Origin: Klenkia brasiliensis | Lineage (GTDB): Bacteria > Actinomycetota > Actinomycetes > Mycobacteriales > Geodermatophilaceae | Assembly: GCF_900100695.1 (NCBI RefSeq) | Contig: NZ_FNCF01000003.1 | Coordinates: 62,001-126,000, forward strand | Length of the DNA stretch: 64,000 nt | Reading direction: 5' to 3' | Shown: positions 45,401 through 53,500 of the stretch, one piece after another | Numbering within the stretch: position 1 is the first letter of the stretch | How the letters are laid out: each line of letters opens with the position of its first letter | The notes under the pieces: model-generated | What the model was told of the DNA's origin: nothing | The model's database searches: none | Seen by the model: only the letters and a program-made list of their open reading frames with translations | Program-made: the position numbers and the translations under genes

Positions 45401-45635
45401 CCGCACCCGTCGCGAGGGTGAAGATCAGCCAGCAGACCCACACGCCCGCCGCGAGGACCACCCGCAGCAACTGGCCGTCGTCCCGCGCGCTGAGCACTGC
45501 GCCGATCTCGTGGATTGACGGAACCGTGCTCGGCACGAGGTGGAGAGCCACCAGCAGGGCGGGGACGCCGACGACCACCCCGATGAGCACCGCGAGGGCG
45601 CCGAGACCACGGATGAGTCGGATGACGGCGGTCAT
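42405..45635 (-). CDS. large membrane protein with LysM domains and C-terminal BTAD-like domain, end of Tad operon
   Basis: A 1076-residue protein. There are two or three N-terminal membrane helices (residues 5-125) and two LysM motifs (YVVQRRDTLWALAERHLGD near 167 and VVVEPGDTLWSIAEDAHGD near 238). A Pro/Thr/Ser-rich linker (about 300-375), another helix (about 390-410) and a long cytosolic part follow, ending in a BTAD-like helical region (LLGPVRVDAQG, then RQSISVVRSWLG and TPR-like helices). LysM binds peptidoglycan; BTAD is usually found in SARP-type regulators. It is the last gene of the pilus operon, overlapping the TadE/G-like gene by 4 nt. It could tie the pilus machine to the wall or relay a signal; the role is not known. 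Confidence 0.8.
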   Translation of the reverse strand: MTAVIRLIRGLGALAVLIGVVVGVPALLVALHLVPSTVPSIHEIGAVLSARDDGQLLRVVLAAGVWVCWLIFTLATGAEVWALIRSRPAPRVPGLGGVQGPVAALLAMVVVGLSLSSVAAPLAASGSAARPPLPVAAMSVALADLGHRQAAPVVASAEPSAGPEYVVQRRDTLWALAERHLGDPLRYTEIVALNQGRIGPDNQIASGTALTLPADAAGLTASPSVQRPGEGSSAVDVVVEPGDTLWSIAEDAHGDGETWPSVWAANAGRTEAGGEVFDDPDLIRPGWTLTVPAIAGVGPAGPGGTGSTPTPAPPPASPTATPTASPTTPPSATPSPTFSPSVTPTAAPTTTSTIGAQPTASAGPDAHATAPRPDDGTETPSEGSVALAAAAAASSVLGAVSLLAFRRYRRRQFRHRQPGRAVPIPPPELASAERMLVGAEGVDVAFLDRALRSLARPGSTPAATPDVLAVCMSADTVRVRLAHPAHDAPAPWAVDAEGVRWSLGRDTAVVGSHGPAPFPGLVSIGRSRLGEHWLLDLERVGVLRVAGHPGRAADLLRYIAAELAHNSWSEMLEADAVDLGAELATLNPDRLRMHGTSRDAIDRFERSAQERSAAIAAGSAGALQARVDDLLPDAWAPRVLLLGHGSDATGHLEEALLGVGQRMGLAVVMATDADGPGMQMTIDRDGVISVPELDLQLEAHQLPVGEAAALAQLLAHAAALPGDVGTPSASTQDASGGGHLQAHEEAEATGNDRPQVVDGLVESVLPLPDDTYSVAAATTARDVLVLAPATTPARREDAAAADPHLDEDLADWDDPDCRRPKLTLLGPVRVDAQGKLPERNPRRQFYTEVVAYLATRPDGATSEQYATALWPDEPDVIGKTKVRQSISVVRSWLGAGENGEDYLPSGLTTAAGGRYRITGALVDSDLFRRLRTRALARGADGIADLHAALGLVRGRPLELPDLRVRGVGGYGWLLDDGGDRMDLEFAAMVVDVAHLVATYHLGNGEPDRAVSAAKVALQSETFEDVPLLDLVAACDALGNRAEADAYVQRILANHDAEVEEDLPPRTAAILHRRARA

Positions 45636-46036
45636 CGCACTGGCTCGCCGTCGACGAGCCCGACTTTCAGCTGGGCGCTGTGCGTGCGGGTCTGGCGGAC
45701 CGGGAGCCCGAGCAACGGCGTCGAGTCCGTGACGGTGACGGTCACCTGGACCAGGCCCGGTCCCTGGACGTCGACAGACCCGCTGGCCCCCGCCTGCCTG
45801 AGGTAAGCGTCGGCCGCTGCCACAGCGAGCTGGACGTCGCGGCTGCCGCCGGTCGGTACGGGTCCTACCGCGATGGCGGCTGCTCTGGCCGCCTCTGCGG
45901 AGGCGTTGTCGGCCCTGTTGGCCGCCTGGATGTTGGCGCCGGCATCAACGAGTGCGGTCACCACGATGCCGGCGACGAGGACCACGGAGCAGAACAGCAC
46001 CGACACCGACCCCTGCTCCCTGCTCGGCCGGGTCAC
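45632..46036 (-). CDS. TadE/TadG-like pilus-associated protein (Rv3654c-like)
   Basis: A 134-residue protein with a short basic N-terminus and one helix (EQGSVSVLFCSVVLVAGIVVTALVDAGA) of the pseudopilin-like TadE/G type, then a small extracellular beta-rich domain. The helix is rich in small residues and is followed by AANRADNASAEAARAAAIA, common in helicase/secretion neighbourhood proteins of this family. It overlaps neighbours by 4 nt. Confidence 0.75.
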   Translation of the reverse strand: MTRPSREQGSVSVLFCSVVLVAGIVVTALVDAGANIQAANRADNASAEAARAAAIAVGPVPTGGSRDVQLAVAAADAYLRQAGASGSVDVQGPGLVQVTVTVTDSTPLLGLPVRQTRTHSAQLKVGLVDGEPVR

Positions 46037-46464
46037 GAGGTGCTCCGCGTCGGGTCCACCGGGCTGGTCGCCGCGTCGTCGAGGGTCCGTGAGCCGGGGA
46101 GGCCGGCGAAGCCGATGTCGGAGAGGTCGACGGTGCAGGCGACCTGCACCGACACCGCAGCACCTGCGCCCGGTGCGGCCGAGAATCTGGAGGTGTCGAC
46201 GTCGACCGCGATGGATGTGCAGTGCAGGTCGCGGTCGTCCAGAGCCTGGGTGGCCGCCGCCGTCGCCGCCGACTGGGCAGCAGCGGGAGATCGAGCAAGA
46301 GAGGCTTCCCGGGCAGCGATGCCGGCGACCCCGGAGACGCGGTTCCCTGCCAGGGCGACGCGGCCTCCCACCACGACCAGGGCGAGCACGAGGATCGCGA
46401 CGGGAAGGAGAATCGCGAGCTCGACCGACTCCGATCCGCGTTCACCGTCCCGAAGCCCCGTCAC
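46033..46464 (-). CDS. TadE-like pseudopilin
   Basis: A 143-residue protein with ERGSESVELAILLPVAILVLALVVVGG, the TadE signature of a Glu at position five of the hydrophobic helix, and an extracellular domain with two Cys residues. TadE-like proteins are minor pseudopilins processed by the prepilin peptidase in Tad systems. Coupled by 4-nt overlaps on both sides. Confidence 0.8.
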   Translation of the reverse strand: MTGLRDGERGSESVELAILLPVAILVLALVVVGGRVALAGNRVSGVAGIAAREASLARSPAAAQSAATAAATQALDDRDLHCTSIAVDVDTSRFSAAPGAGAAVSVQVACTVDLSDIGFAGLPGSRTLDDAATSPVDPTRSTS

Positions 46465-46895
46465 GGAGTCTCCGATGTCGTGAATCGCTCGAGCCCTCGG
46501 GCGACCGACACGTCGACGACGGGGACGAAGCCGGGCAACGGGATCACGTTCGGGACCTCGGCCACCACGTGGACGGTCACCGACGTCGCAGTGCGCACCT
46601 CGTCGATCTGGTAGCTCGTGATCGTGCCGGTGCCGAGGCTCGCCAGGTACTCCTCGGCTGCGCTTTGGCCGGCCCCGCCCGGTGCGTTGTCCAGGCTGCC
46701 GGCACGTGCGCCAGCAGCCGCGGCGGCCTCGGCCGCGTCGTGGGCGAAGTACCAGAGCCCGAGCTGGGGGCCTGCGAGCAGCACCATGACGAGGACGGGG
46801 AAGAGCAGGGCGAACTCGACGCTCGACGAGCCGCGGTCACGCCCGTCAAGGGTGCCCGTCCCTGCCCTCGACCCGTTCGTCGTCATGCCGTGCAT
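46461..46895 (-). CDS. TadE-like pseudopilin
   Basis: A 144-residue protein with DRGSSSVEFALLFPVLVMVLLAGPQLGLWYFA, a classic TadE-type signal helix with the conserved Glu, followed by Ala-rich helix AAEAAAAAGARAGS and an outer domain. Start ATG 46895 comes directly after the pilin gene's stop; ATG 46886 is an alternative. Confidence 0.8.
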   Translation of the reverse strand: MHGMTTNGSRAGTGTLDGRDRGSSSVEFALLFPVLVMVLLAGPQLGLWYFAHDAAEAAAAAGARAGSLDNAPGGAGQSAAEEYLASLGTGTITSYQIDEVRTATSVTVHVVAEVPNVIPLPGFVPVVDVSVARGLERFTTSETP

Positions 46896-47114
46896 TTACT
46901 GGAAGAGCGCGATCTTGCCGGTGACGAAGGCGACGGCCCCGGCGGTCACCGCGCCACCGAGGGCGATCGCGAGGATCACCATGAACGCCTTCTCCGACGA
47001 GTCGGAGCCGCGGTCGTCGGTGACGTCGTCGGCACGCAGCCAGGCGACGACGGCGAAGATGCCGACGTGGACGGCGTGGGTCGCCCGGTCGACGAGGGTG
47101 CTGGTGCGGGACAT
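46896..47114 (-). CDS. Flp-like small pilin
   Basis: A 72-residue protein with a cytosolic N-terminus and a C-terminal helix, SEKAFMVILAIALGGAVTAGAVAFVTGK, ending in LFQ. Size, the charged residue before the helix and position between tadC-like and tadE-like genes fit the major pilin of actinobacterial Tad/Flp systems. The N-terminal leader is longer than in classical Flp prepilins. Confidence 0.7.
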   Translation of the reverse strand: MSRTSTLVDRATHAVHVGIFAVVAWLRADDVTDDRGSDSSEKAFMVILAIALGGAVTAGAVAFVTGKIALFQ

Positions 47115-47140
47115 CGATCTCTCCTGGGTGGCGTCGGTGC

Positions 47141-48034
47141 TCAGGTCGCGGTGGTGAACATGCGGATGAGGAAAGGGACGAGGACGAAGAGGGTCAGGCC
47201 GGTCACCAGGAGTGCCAGCGGACGTGCCATCCGCTCGCTGATTTCGTTGGCGCGGGTTCGCGCGTCGGACAGCTCGGCGTGCCGCAGCGTCCGAGCCGTC
47301 GCGAGCAGGGTGTTGTAGACCGAGGCACCGTCCGAGGCGACGGCGGCGATGTCCGCCAGGCTGCGGAGCTCCTCCACCCCTAGCTCATCTCCGAGATCGC
47401 GTAGGTCGGTCCATGGCTTGCGGCCGGCGAGGGCGGCGCGTCGGACGGCCTGATGCATGCGCCGGAACGGCTCGCTGCCCGACACCCGGGCGGCCTCCTC
47501 CAGCGCCTGCTCTACCGAACCGCGCGCACGCCGTTCACCCGCGACGAGCGTCAGGTAGCACTCGAGGTTGGTTCGGAACTCGGCACGAGCGAGCTGAGCT
47601 CTCTCGCGCACCTCGGCGGTGGGCAGGAACCAGCCGACCGATGCCAGCCCGAGACCTGCGGCGACGGGGATGACCGCCCCCGCTGGCCCACCGACGAGAG
47701 CGATGAGCACGCCGAGGGCAGCGGGAGCCAGCAGCCCGACCAGGGCCAGGCTGAGCTTGCGGACAGCGAGCTCGGTCCGGCTGCTCCCCAGGATGGCGAG
47801 ATCGGCGTCGCTGACACCCAGCCGCTCCTCCACAGCGCGGATCCATCGGCCTGGCATCAGGCCCGCCCGGGAGGGGGCATCATCAACGGCAGGAACACGG
47901 CTGCCCGGTCGCACTGCGAGCTGCTCCAGCGCCGCACTGAGAGCCGGCGGTGCCGGGCGGAGGGCACGGACCACGAGCACGACGCCCCCGGCCAGCAGCA
48001 TCCCGGCCAGCGTCGCCAGCTGGAGGGCGCTCAC
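47141..48034 (-). CDS. tadC: TadC-like type II secretion F-domain protein
   Basis: A 297-residue inner-membrane platform protein: N-terminal helix, two helices around residues 85-135, the cytosolic T2SSF four-helix domain (RTNLECYLTLVAGERRARGSVEQ, EPFRRMHQAV, LGVEELRSLADIAAVASDGASV) and a C-terminal helix. It overlaps the TadB gene by 4 nt; both form the membrane platform on which the TadA ATPase drives pilus assembly. Confidence 0.85.
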   Translation of the reverse strand: MSALQLATLAGMLLAGGVVLVVRALRPAPPALSAALEQLAVRPGSRVPAVDDAPSRAGLMPGRWIRAVEERLGVSDADLAILGSSRTELAVRKLSLALVGLLAPAALGVLIALVGGPAGAVIPVAAGLGLASVGWFLPTAEVRERAQLARAEFRTNLECYLTLVAGERRARGSVEQALEEAARVSGSEPFRRMHQAVRRAALAGRKPWTDLRDLGDELGVEELRSLADIAAVASDGASVYNTLLATARTLRHAELSDARTRANEISERMARPLALLVTGLTLFVLVPFLIRMFTTAT

Positions 48035-48891
48035 GGGGTCGTCCCCGCGGATCGGTCGGCCAGCACCCGTGGCCAGGTCGGAGGCGCGGACAGTGACCGC
48101 ATCCAGCGCAAGGCTGCGCCGAACAGAGCGGCGACCACCAGGAGCGCGAGCTGACCGCCCGGGCTTGAGTAGCCGGACAGGAAGGTCCGCGCGAACAGCA
48201 GCATGCCGACGACGACGAGCCCGGTGGTGATGACGATCGTGCGCATGTTGGACCGCGGTTTAGCCCGCTCGGCCTCGACCTCCCGGACCATTCGAGACCG
48301 TTCGTCGAGGTCTGCTGCCAGTGCGGTGAGTACCTCCGCCAACCCGGGCCCGCCGTTGCGCTCGCGGAGGATGAGCACCATCGCGATCTTGTCCGCGGCC
48401 GGGTCCCCGACGTCGTCGGCGAACCTCCTCAGCGCCGGTTCGACCCCCTGCGGACCCATGCGGCTGACCAGGTCGGCGACGGCGGGGCGGACGGCGAGCG
48501 GCGCCGAGTCGAGGGATCGGCGTAGCGCCTCCCGCGTGGAGCCGGCTGCACCCGAGCTGATCAGGTCTGCGAGCCGCCGGGTCCAGTCCGCCAGGGCATC
48601 GGACACGGCGATCAACTGCCGGGACTCCTTGCCCCCACCGATGACCGAGGGGACGAACACCACCGCGGCTGCGGTCGCGAGTGCGGCGACCGGCCAGCCG
48701 GTGATCGCCAGCACCAGCACCCCGGCTACCACAGCTGCGCCGTGCAACCGCTTGAACCTGAGTGGTGCTTCGCTCCTGCGTCTGGTTCTGGAGGGCCCCA
48801 GCGTCACACCGCGGACGGCCGCGATGGTCAGCACGACGCCGCCCGTGACGAGGAGCCCCGCGACGACCATTAGCCAGGTCCCGCCGCTCAT
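48031..48891 (-). CDS. tadB: TadB-like type II secretion F-domain protein
   Basis: A 286-residue platform protein with helices at about 5-27, 49-82 and two at the C-terminus (RTIVITTGLVVVGMLLFARTFL and LALLVVAALFGAAL). The T2SSF core lies between them (LADWTRRLADLISSGAAGSTREAL, PAADKIAMVLILRERNGGPGLAEVL). ATG 48891 overlaps the TadA stop (ATGA). Confidence 0.85.
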   Translation of the reverse strand: MSGGTWLMVVAGLLVTGGVVLTIAAVRGVTLGPSRTRRRSEAPLRFKRLHGAAVVAGVLVLAITGWPVAALATAAAVVFVPSVIGGGKESRQLIAVSDALADWTRRLADLISSGAAGSTREALRRSLDSAPLAVRPAVADLVSRMGPQGVEPALRRFADDVGDPAADKIAMVLILRERNGGPGLAEVLTALAADLDERSRMVREVEAERAKPRSNMRTIVITTGLVVVGMLLFARTFLSGYSSPGGQLALLVVAALFGAALRWMRSLSAPPTWPRVLADRSAGTTP

Positions 48892-50294
48892 CGGACCACC
48901 TCGACGCGCTCGGACGTGCGCCAGTCGGAGGCAGCCGGGTGGAGCCAGCCGAGGTCGAAGCCGACCGAGCCGAGCCGTTCGCGGAGCGCTTCGCTGAGCA
49001 TGCCCGCCCCGGTGCCCTCGGCACGTCGATCCCCGGCGCGGGGAGCGAAGACCGGGTTCAGGTCCGGCCTTCCGGAGTCCCCGATTGCGCCGAGCTCGTA
49101 GATGCCCGACACGAACCTGTTGTACGAGCGGTCGCGTTCGACGTGGACGACCAGTCCAAGCGCGGCCAACGAGCGCAGGACCAACTCGGTGGACGGTGCC
49201 GGGTGCGCCTTGAGCGCGTTGATGAGCACCTTGTCGAAGATCCCGTCGGCGGACGGTGAGTGGATGGTGCACATGACCGACGCGATGCCGCTGGTGGCCG
49301 CCTCCAGCAGTGAGGTCACGTAGGCGCCGCGGACCTCCCCCACCAGGACCCAGGTGGGCGAAGCGCGCAGCGCCAGGTGCAGCGCGTCGCCCATGTCGAA
49401 GGCACCCCGGCCCTCGGCGTTGGCCAGTCGCGACTCGAAGGGTCGGCAGACGGCGTGCCGGGAGACGTACTGGTGCTGGGCGTCGTCCCAACGCGGCAGG
49501 TGCAGTCCGAGCTCGCGCTCGTCCTCGACCGTGACGACGACGTTGTTCCAGGGAATGGCGTTGCCGAGGGCTCGCATCAGGGTCGTCTTGCCGACCCCGG
49601 GCGCTCCCGACACGAGTGGGGACACCCCGGCCTGGATCGCCGCCGCGAGGAAGGCACGGACAGGACCGTCCAGCATCCCCATCCGGTGCAGGTCAGCAAG
49701 GCTCGGGTCAGCGAACCGGTGGATCCGGATGACGCCGGCCGGCCGAGGCAGCACGTCCATGGCGGCCTGCAACCGCGCGCCGAGCTGGGTGACGCCTTGT
49801 AGACGCACGTTCAGGATCGGGCTGGCGGAGGAGAACTCGCGGCTGGTCTGTCCCCCGTCCGACCGCGAGCCGATGGCCCGCAGCAGTTGCTCGAGTTCCT
49901 CGTCGGACGACGCAATCGCTGGGCCCGACACCAGGGAGCCGTCGACGGTCCGCAGCATGGTCGGCTCGGAGCCCTCGAAGTGGATGTCCTCAACATCGGG
50001 TCGGGAGAGCAACGGGGCCAACCGCCCGAGTCCGTCGAGTTCGGCGAGGACGGCGGCCACGATCTTGTCCTCGAGCTGCACGGCCGGCGCCGGACGCCCG
50101 TTGGTCGCCTCGTGCAGAAGCCACTGCGCGTACTCGTCGCCGATCAGCTTCCGGGTGAGCTCGCGGCGGGGGCCCGGCGCGTAGTTGCGGTCTTCCGCAC
50201 TCAGCCGGGTGGACACCCGCTGGCGGAGTTCGGTGACCACCCGGTAGTCGCCCTCGGTGAGGTCAGGCGCTGGGACGTCGATCTGTGCAGTCAT
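48888..50294 (-). CDS. tadA: TadA/CpaF-type pilus assembly ATPase
   Basis: A 468-residue secretion ATPase with Walker A GAPGVGKTT at about 230-238, the CpaF-type PRPAGVIRIHRF region before it, VVTVEDERELGLHLPRWD (Asp box) and the His box STIHSPSADG-like segment CTIHSPSADGIFDK. It powers assembly of the Flp/Tad pilus. It overlaps the CpaE-like and TadB genes by 4 nt. Confidence 0.93.
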   Translation of the reverse strand: MTAQIDVPAPDLTEGDYRVVTELRQRVSTRLSAEDRNYAPGPRRELTRKLIGDEYAQWLLHEATNGRPAPAVQLEDKIVAAVLAELDGLGRLAPLLSRPDVEDIHFEGSEPTMLRTVDGSLVSGPAIASSDEELEQLLRAIGSRSDGGQTSREFSSASPILNVRLQGVTQLGARLQAAMDVLPRPAGVIRIHRFADPSLADLHRMGMLDGPVRAFLAAAIQAGVSPLVSGAPGVGKTTLMRALGNAIPWNNVVVTVEDERELGLHLPRWDDAQHQYVSRHAVCRPFESRLANAEGRGAFDMGDALHLALRASPTWVLVGEVRGAYVTSLLEAATSGIASVMCTIHSPSADGIFDKVLINALKAHPAPSTELVLRSLAALGLVVHVERDRSYNRFVSGIYELGAIGDSGRPDLNPVFAPRAGDRRAEGTGAGMLSEALRERLGSVGFDLGWLHPAASDWRTSERVEVVR

Positions 50295-51058
50295 GCGGGG
50301 ACCGACGCTCGGTGGCGCGCGGCCAACTGCTGGGCCAGGCCCGACGCAGCCCGCATGAGGGGAGAACGCCGAAGGGCACGCCGCGACCCGATCAACCCAT
50401 CGCTCAGCGTCGCCGCTGTGCCCGGGTCATTGGGCAGTTCTCCACCGAGGGGCAGGTCGAGTGCGCCGGCCACTTCGGCCGAGGAATAGGGCCCGGAACC
50501 GATGACGAGCACCGAGACGGTCGCGAGGTCGCCCAGCTCGGCCCGGATGCGGCGCACCGCGTCCTGGGCCGCATGGACCGACCTCACGCTCGGGCGGGCG
50601 GCGAGCAGCACATGGTTCGCTTGCCGGAAGACCGGCCAGCACCCCCGGTCACTGACGAGGCGGCCAGAGTCGACCAGGACATCTCGACCGAGCGATGCCT
50701 CCGCGGCTCCCAGGGCAGCGGCCAGGCGCTCCCAGGTATCGGCGGTGAAGGACCCTCCCTGCGCCGCCGTCCCGAAGCCCGGGAGAAGACCGAGCATCGG
50801 GTGCTCGGGAACCTGCACCGCGTGGCTCAACAGAGCAGAGGCGGCCATCGAGGCTCCGACTCCGTTCCGCACGACGGTCGACCACGACAGCAGACCGGTG
50901 TCCGCGCCCACCCGCCCGGCCATGAGGCCAGGGGCGATGTCGCCCCCGGCGACATCGCAGTCGGCGAGCAGGAGCGCGCGCGGCCAGTGAGCCGCGAGGG
51001 CGCAGACCGACGTCGTCACCCCCGGCGATGCCTTGCCGGACGTCACCGCGATCAGCAT
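50291..51058 (-). CDS. CpaE/TadZ-like MinD-family ATPase
   Basis: A 255-residue P-loop protein: MLIAVTSGKASPGVTTSVCALA has the deviant Walker A position (K.SPGVTT), LLLADCDVAGGDIAPGL the Walker A' region and DVLVDSGRL the Walker B. CpaE/TadZ proteins place the pilus machine at its site on the membrane. Located directly upstream of tadA with a 4-nt overlap. Confidence 0.8.
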   Translation of the reverse strand: MLIAVTSGKASPGVTTSVCALAAHWPRALLLADCDVAGGDIAPGLMAGRVGADTGLLSWSTVVRNGVGASMAASALLSHAVQVPEHPMLGLLPGFGTAAQGGSFTADTWERLAAALGAAEASLGRDVLVDSGRLVSDRGCWPVFRQANHVLLAARPSVRSVHAAQDAVRRIRAELGDLATVSVLVIGSGPYSSAEVAGALDLPLGGELPNDPGTAATLSDGLIGSRRALRRSPLMRAASGLAQQLAARHRASVPA

Positions 51059-51762
51059 CAGGCGCCGTCCGGGAGCACGACGATCGCCAGGTTGCCCGTC
51101 GAGGCGAGCTCGGCGACGGCGACACCGTCGTCCTGGGTAACGCGGACGTCGACGACGGTCACCTGCGTGGTGGCGTTGGCCGGACCGACCTCAGCCACCG
51201 TTGCCTCAATGGGGGCCGGGAGCTGGTCGGTGGTGGCACCGGCCGTGACCCCGTTGGTCCCCGGGGTGGGGACCACTAGGACCTGCTGGCCCGGGCTGAG
51301 CCCGCGGGCAGGGAACTGGCCCTCTTGGAGCGGCAAGGCGACAAGTACTTGGCCGGCCGTCAGGTCGCTGCCGGTGCCGATCTGTCCGGTCGTGAGCAGG
51401 GTGCCCTGGGTGAGCGGGACCTCTGCGACCATGCCGACCACGTCGGACAGGTCGGTTGCCGGCACGGGGGTGAGTGCAGGATCGGCCGGGATGCTGGCGA
51501 CGACCAGGTCCGCCGCCGTGAGGGTGGCACCCACCGGGACGTCGCGGGCTACCGCGAGGACATCGGTGCGGGTGGTGAGCATCTGCGCGGCCGAGTAGGC
51601 CAGGACACCGCCGAGCAGGACGACGAGGACGGCGAGCGACAACGTCTTGCGGCTGACCCGTCGCCTGGCGGCTGCGGTCAGCTGGACCGGAGCGATGGAC
51701 GGGAACTCGTCATCCTTGGTGGTCGGCCCGGTGGCCGGTCGTGCGTCCATCTGAGCGGTCAC
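51058..51762 (-). CDS. CpaB/RcpC-like protein with SAF domain
   Basis: A 234-residue protein with one helix (KTLSLAVLVVLLGGVLAYSAAQML, about 40-63) and a following SAF domain (VLAVARDVPVGATLTAADLVVASI, VAEVPLTQGTLLTTGQI), as in the flagellar/pilus chaperone family CpaB. GTG 51762 overlaps the upstream stop (GTGA); ATG 51750 is the alternative. Confidence 0.8.
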   Translation of the reverse strand: MTAQMDARPATGPTTKDDEFPSIAPVQLTAAARRRVSRKTLSLAVLVVLLGGVLAYSAAQMLTTRTDVLAVARDVPVGATLTAADLVVASIPADPALTPVPATDLSDVVGMVAEVPLTQGTLLTTGQIGTGSDLTAGQVLVALPLQEGQFPARGLSPGQQVLVVPTPGTNGVTAGATTDQLPAPIEATVAEVGPANATTQVTVVDVRVTQDDGVAVAELASTGNLAIVVLPDGA

Positions 51763-52709
51763 CGGGTCACCACCGTCTGCGCCTCGACGACGGCGAACTC
51801 CGCAGTCGACGACGTCGTGATCTGCGGGAGGGTGCCGGTGGCTCCTGTCGAGGAGGTCCAGGTGATCGACCACTGGATGCCGTACACGGCGGTGACCTTC
51901 CCGTCGGGCTCGCCCAGCGACGAGCCGGGATAGCGGTAGTCGCAGCCGGTCGGAGAGGGGCTCCAGACCCCGGCGCTTGGCTGCCATGGCGTTCCCGGGC
52001 CGGCGCACGACACTGCTGCGGCGCCGTCTCCCGGGCTGAAGGTGAGCGCGGTCGGGGTCGCGGTGACCTCGGCCCAGACACCCCCGGCATCAGCCCGGGC
52101 GGACGTCGCTCGGTACCCCCCCGGGTTCGTCCAGTACCAAGTGTGGGCGTTCACGACGGTGTACGGGCGCCCGTCGGCCAGCGTCCCGGCTGGGTAGCGC
52201 CCAGCCGTCGGCGACGGGAGGACGACGGAACGCAGCGCATCTTGGGCCAGGACTGCCGGGTCGACAGCAGCGGGGCCTGCGGGAGGCGCCGCCGACCAGA
52301 AGGTGTACCCGTTGGTGCCGGGGAAGGAGACCCCGTTGGTGAACGGGGTGCAGTAGTAGAGAGCCCCGTCGGTGTGCCCGCCCCACATCGGGGAGCTGAA
52401 GTCCGGAGGGTCCTGCAGGGAGCTGACGTAGCACTGCTTGGCCTGCGACCACCAGCCAGCCGCGGACGAGCAGTCGACGGTCACGCCCAGGCTGGTGTCC
52501 GTGCAGGCCACGGCTGCCGTCGTGCCGGTGCCGTCCGCGGGTGGTGGGCTCGAGGGCTGTCCGCTTTGCCCGTCGGTGCCGGCCGTGACAACGCAGAACC
52601 CGTGGGACGTGTACTGCTGGCACTCGGCAGGAGCAGCCCAAGCTGCTGAAGCCGGCATGACGGCGGCGAGGAGCAGCAGGCCGACGAGGGCAGCCCTCAG
52701 CCAGGACAT
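51759..52709 (-). CDS. secreted protein of the Tad operon
   Basis: A 316-residue protein with a Sec signal peptide (MSWLRAALVGLLLLAAVMPASAAWAA) and an outer domain rich in Trp, Tyr, Thr and Gly with several Cys pairs, suggesting a disulfide-bonded beta-rich fold. I recognise no family. Its start overlaps the end of the lipoprotein gene by 13 nt and its stop overlaps the CpaB-like gene, so it belongs to the pilus operon and may be an exported adhesin-like or assembly factor. Confidence 0.7.
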   Translation of the reverse strand: MSWLRAALVGLLLLAAVMPASAAWAAPAECQQYTSHGFCVVTAGTDGQSGQPSSPPPADGTGTTAAVACTDTSLGVTVDCSSAAGWWSQAKQCYVSSLQDPPDFSSPMWGGHTDGALYYCTPFTNGVSFPGTNGYTFWSAAPPAGPAAVDPAVLAQDALRSVVLPSPTAGRYPAGTLADGRPYTVVNAHTWYWTNPGGYRATSARADAGGVWAEVTATPTALTFSPGDGAAAVSCAGPGTPWQPSAGVWSPSPTGCDYRYPGSSLGEPDGKVTAVYGIQWSITWTSSTGATGTLPQITTSSTAEFAVVEAQTVVTR

Positions 52710-53293
52710 GCTTGCGCCTGGGTGTTCGGGGCTGAGCTGACCCTCCACGCCGCAGGGTCGGGGTAGGCGATGTTGACGATCGTCATGTCGGCGACGAGGT
52801 AGGGCGCCTGGTCCGGCGCAACGACCGACGCACCGTTCGTGTCGGTCGCCCCGACCTGCGTGACGTCTATGCATGCGGTGACCCGGACGGTCGGGAGGTC
52901 GCCGGCCTCACCTGTGCTGTCGAGATCGACGGCACCGGTCGTCGTGCTGACGACGCGCGACTGCCCTGTCTGGGTGTAGCCGCTCGTGCGGAAGGCCTGG
53001 AGGGTTGCTGCCTCGGACGTCGCCTCCGGATCCACCGCGACGTCGTACAAGCCGTCGATGGACAGGCTCGGGTCGGTGTAGAGCTGGTCGACCGTCTGCC
53101 AGTAGACCTGGACGAGCGCGACCGCCTCGGCGGCCGCTTGCTGCTCGGGAGCGGCGGAGGACGTCGAGGCTGACGACACCGGAGTCGACGACGCGGTCGG
53201 TCGGGCGGAGTCTGCGTTCCCGGAACACCCAACGAGGACAAGAGGCAAGGTCATCAGCGCGCAGCGGGCAGCCACGACGTGCGAAGGCGTCAT
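52697..53293 (-). CDS. lipoprotein, first gene of the Tad operon
   Basis: A 198-residue protein with a signal sequence ending in the lipobox LVLVGC, a Ser/Thr-rich spacer, and a domain (LVQVYWQTVDQLYTDPSLSI, VRVTACIDVTQV) similar in shape to small NTF2-like lipoprotein domains. ATG 53293 is preceded by GGAGGAAGG; the nine residues upstream of it are not used. It is the promoter-proximal gene, facing the prepilin peptidase across about 200 bp. Confidence 0.75.
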   Translation of the reverse strand: MTPSHVVAARCALMTLPLVLVGCSGNADSARPTASSTPVSSASTSSAAPEQQAAAEAVALVQVYWQTVDQLYTDPSLSIDGLYDVAVDPEATSEAATLQAFRTSGYTQTGQSRVVSTTTGAVDLDSTGEAGDLPTVRVTACIDVTQVGATDTNGASVVAPDQAPYLVADMTIVNIAYPDPAAWRVSSAPNTQAQACPG

Positions 53294-53500
53294 GCTGCGG
53301 CACCTTCCTCCAATCCCCATTGGCTCGGGAGCATGCGCCGCGTGTTGCGCGGAGCAATGGGTTCAGGTGCCACGTCACCCGGTCCAGTGACATCCAGGGG
53401 TGGTTTCAAGCACCTCTAGGTCACGAACGGTGATTCCGCTGTACAACTCGCGTGACGACGGCGTGACCAGCGCACTCATCGCTTCCGACAGGACATGTAG

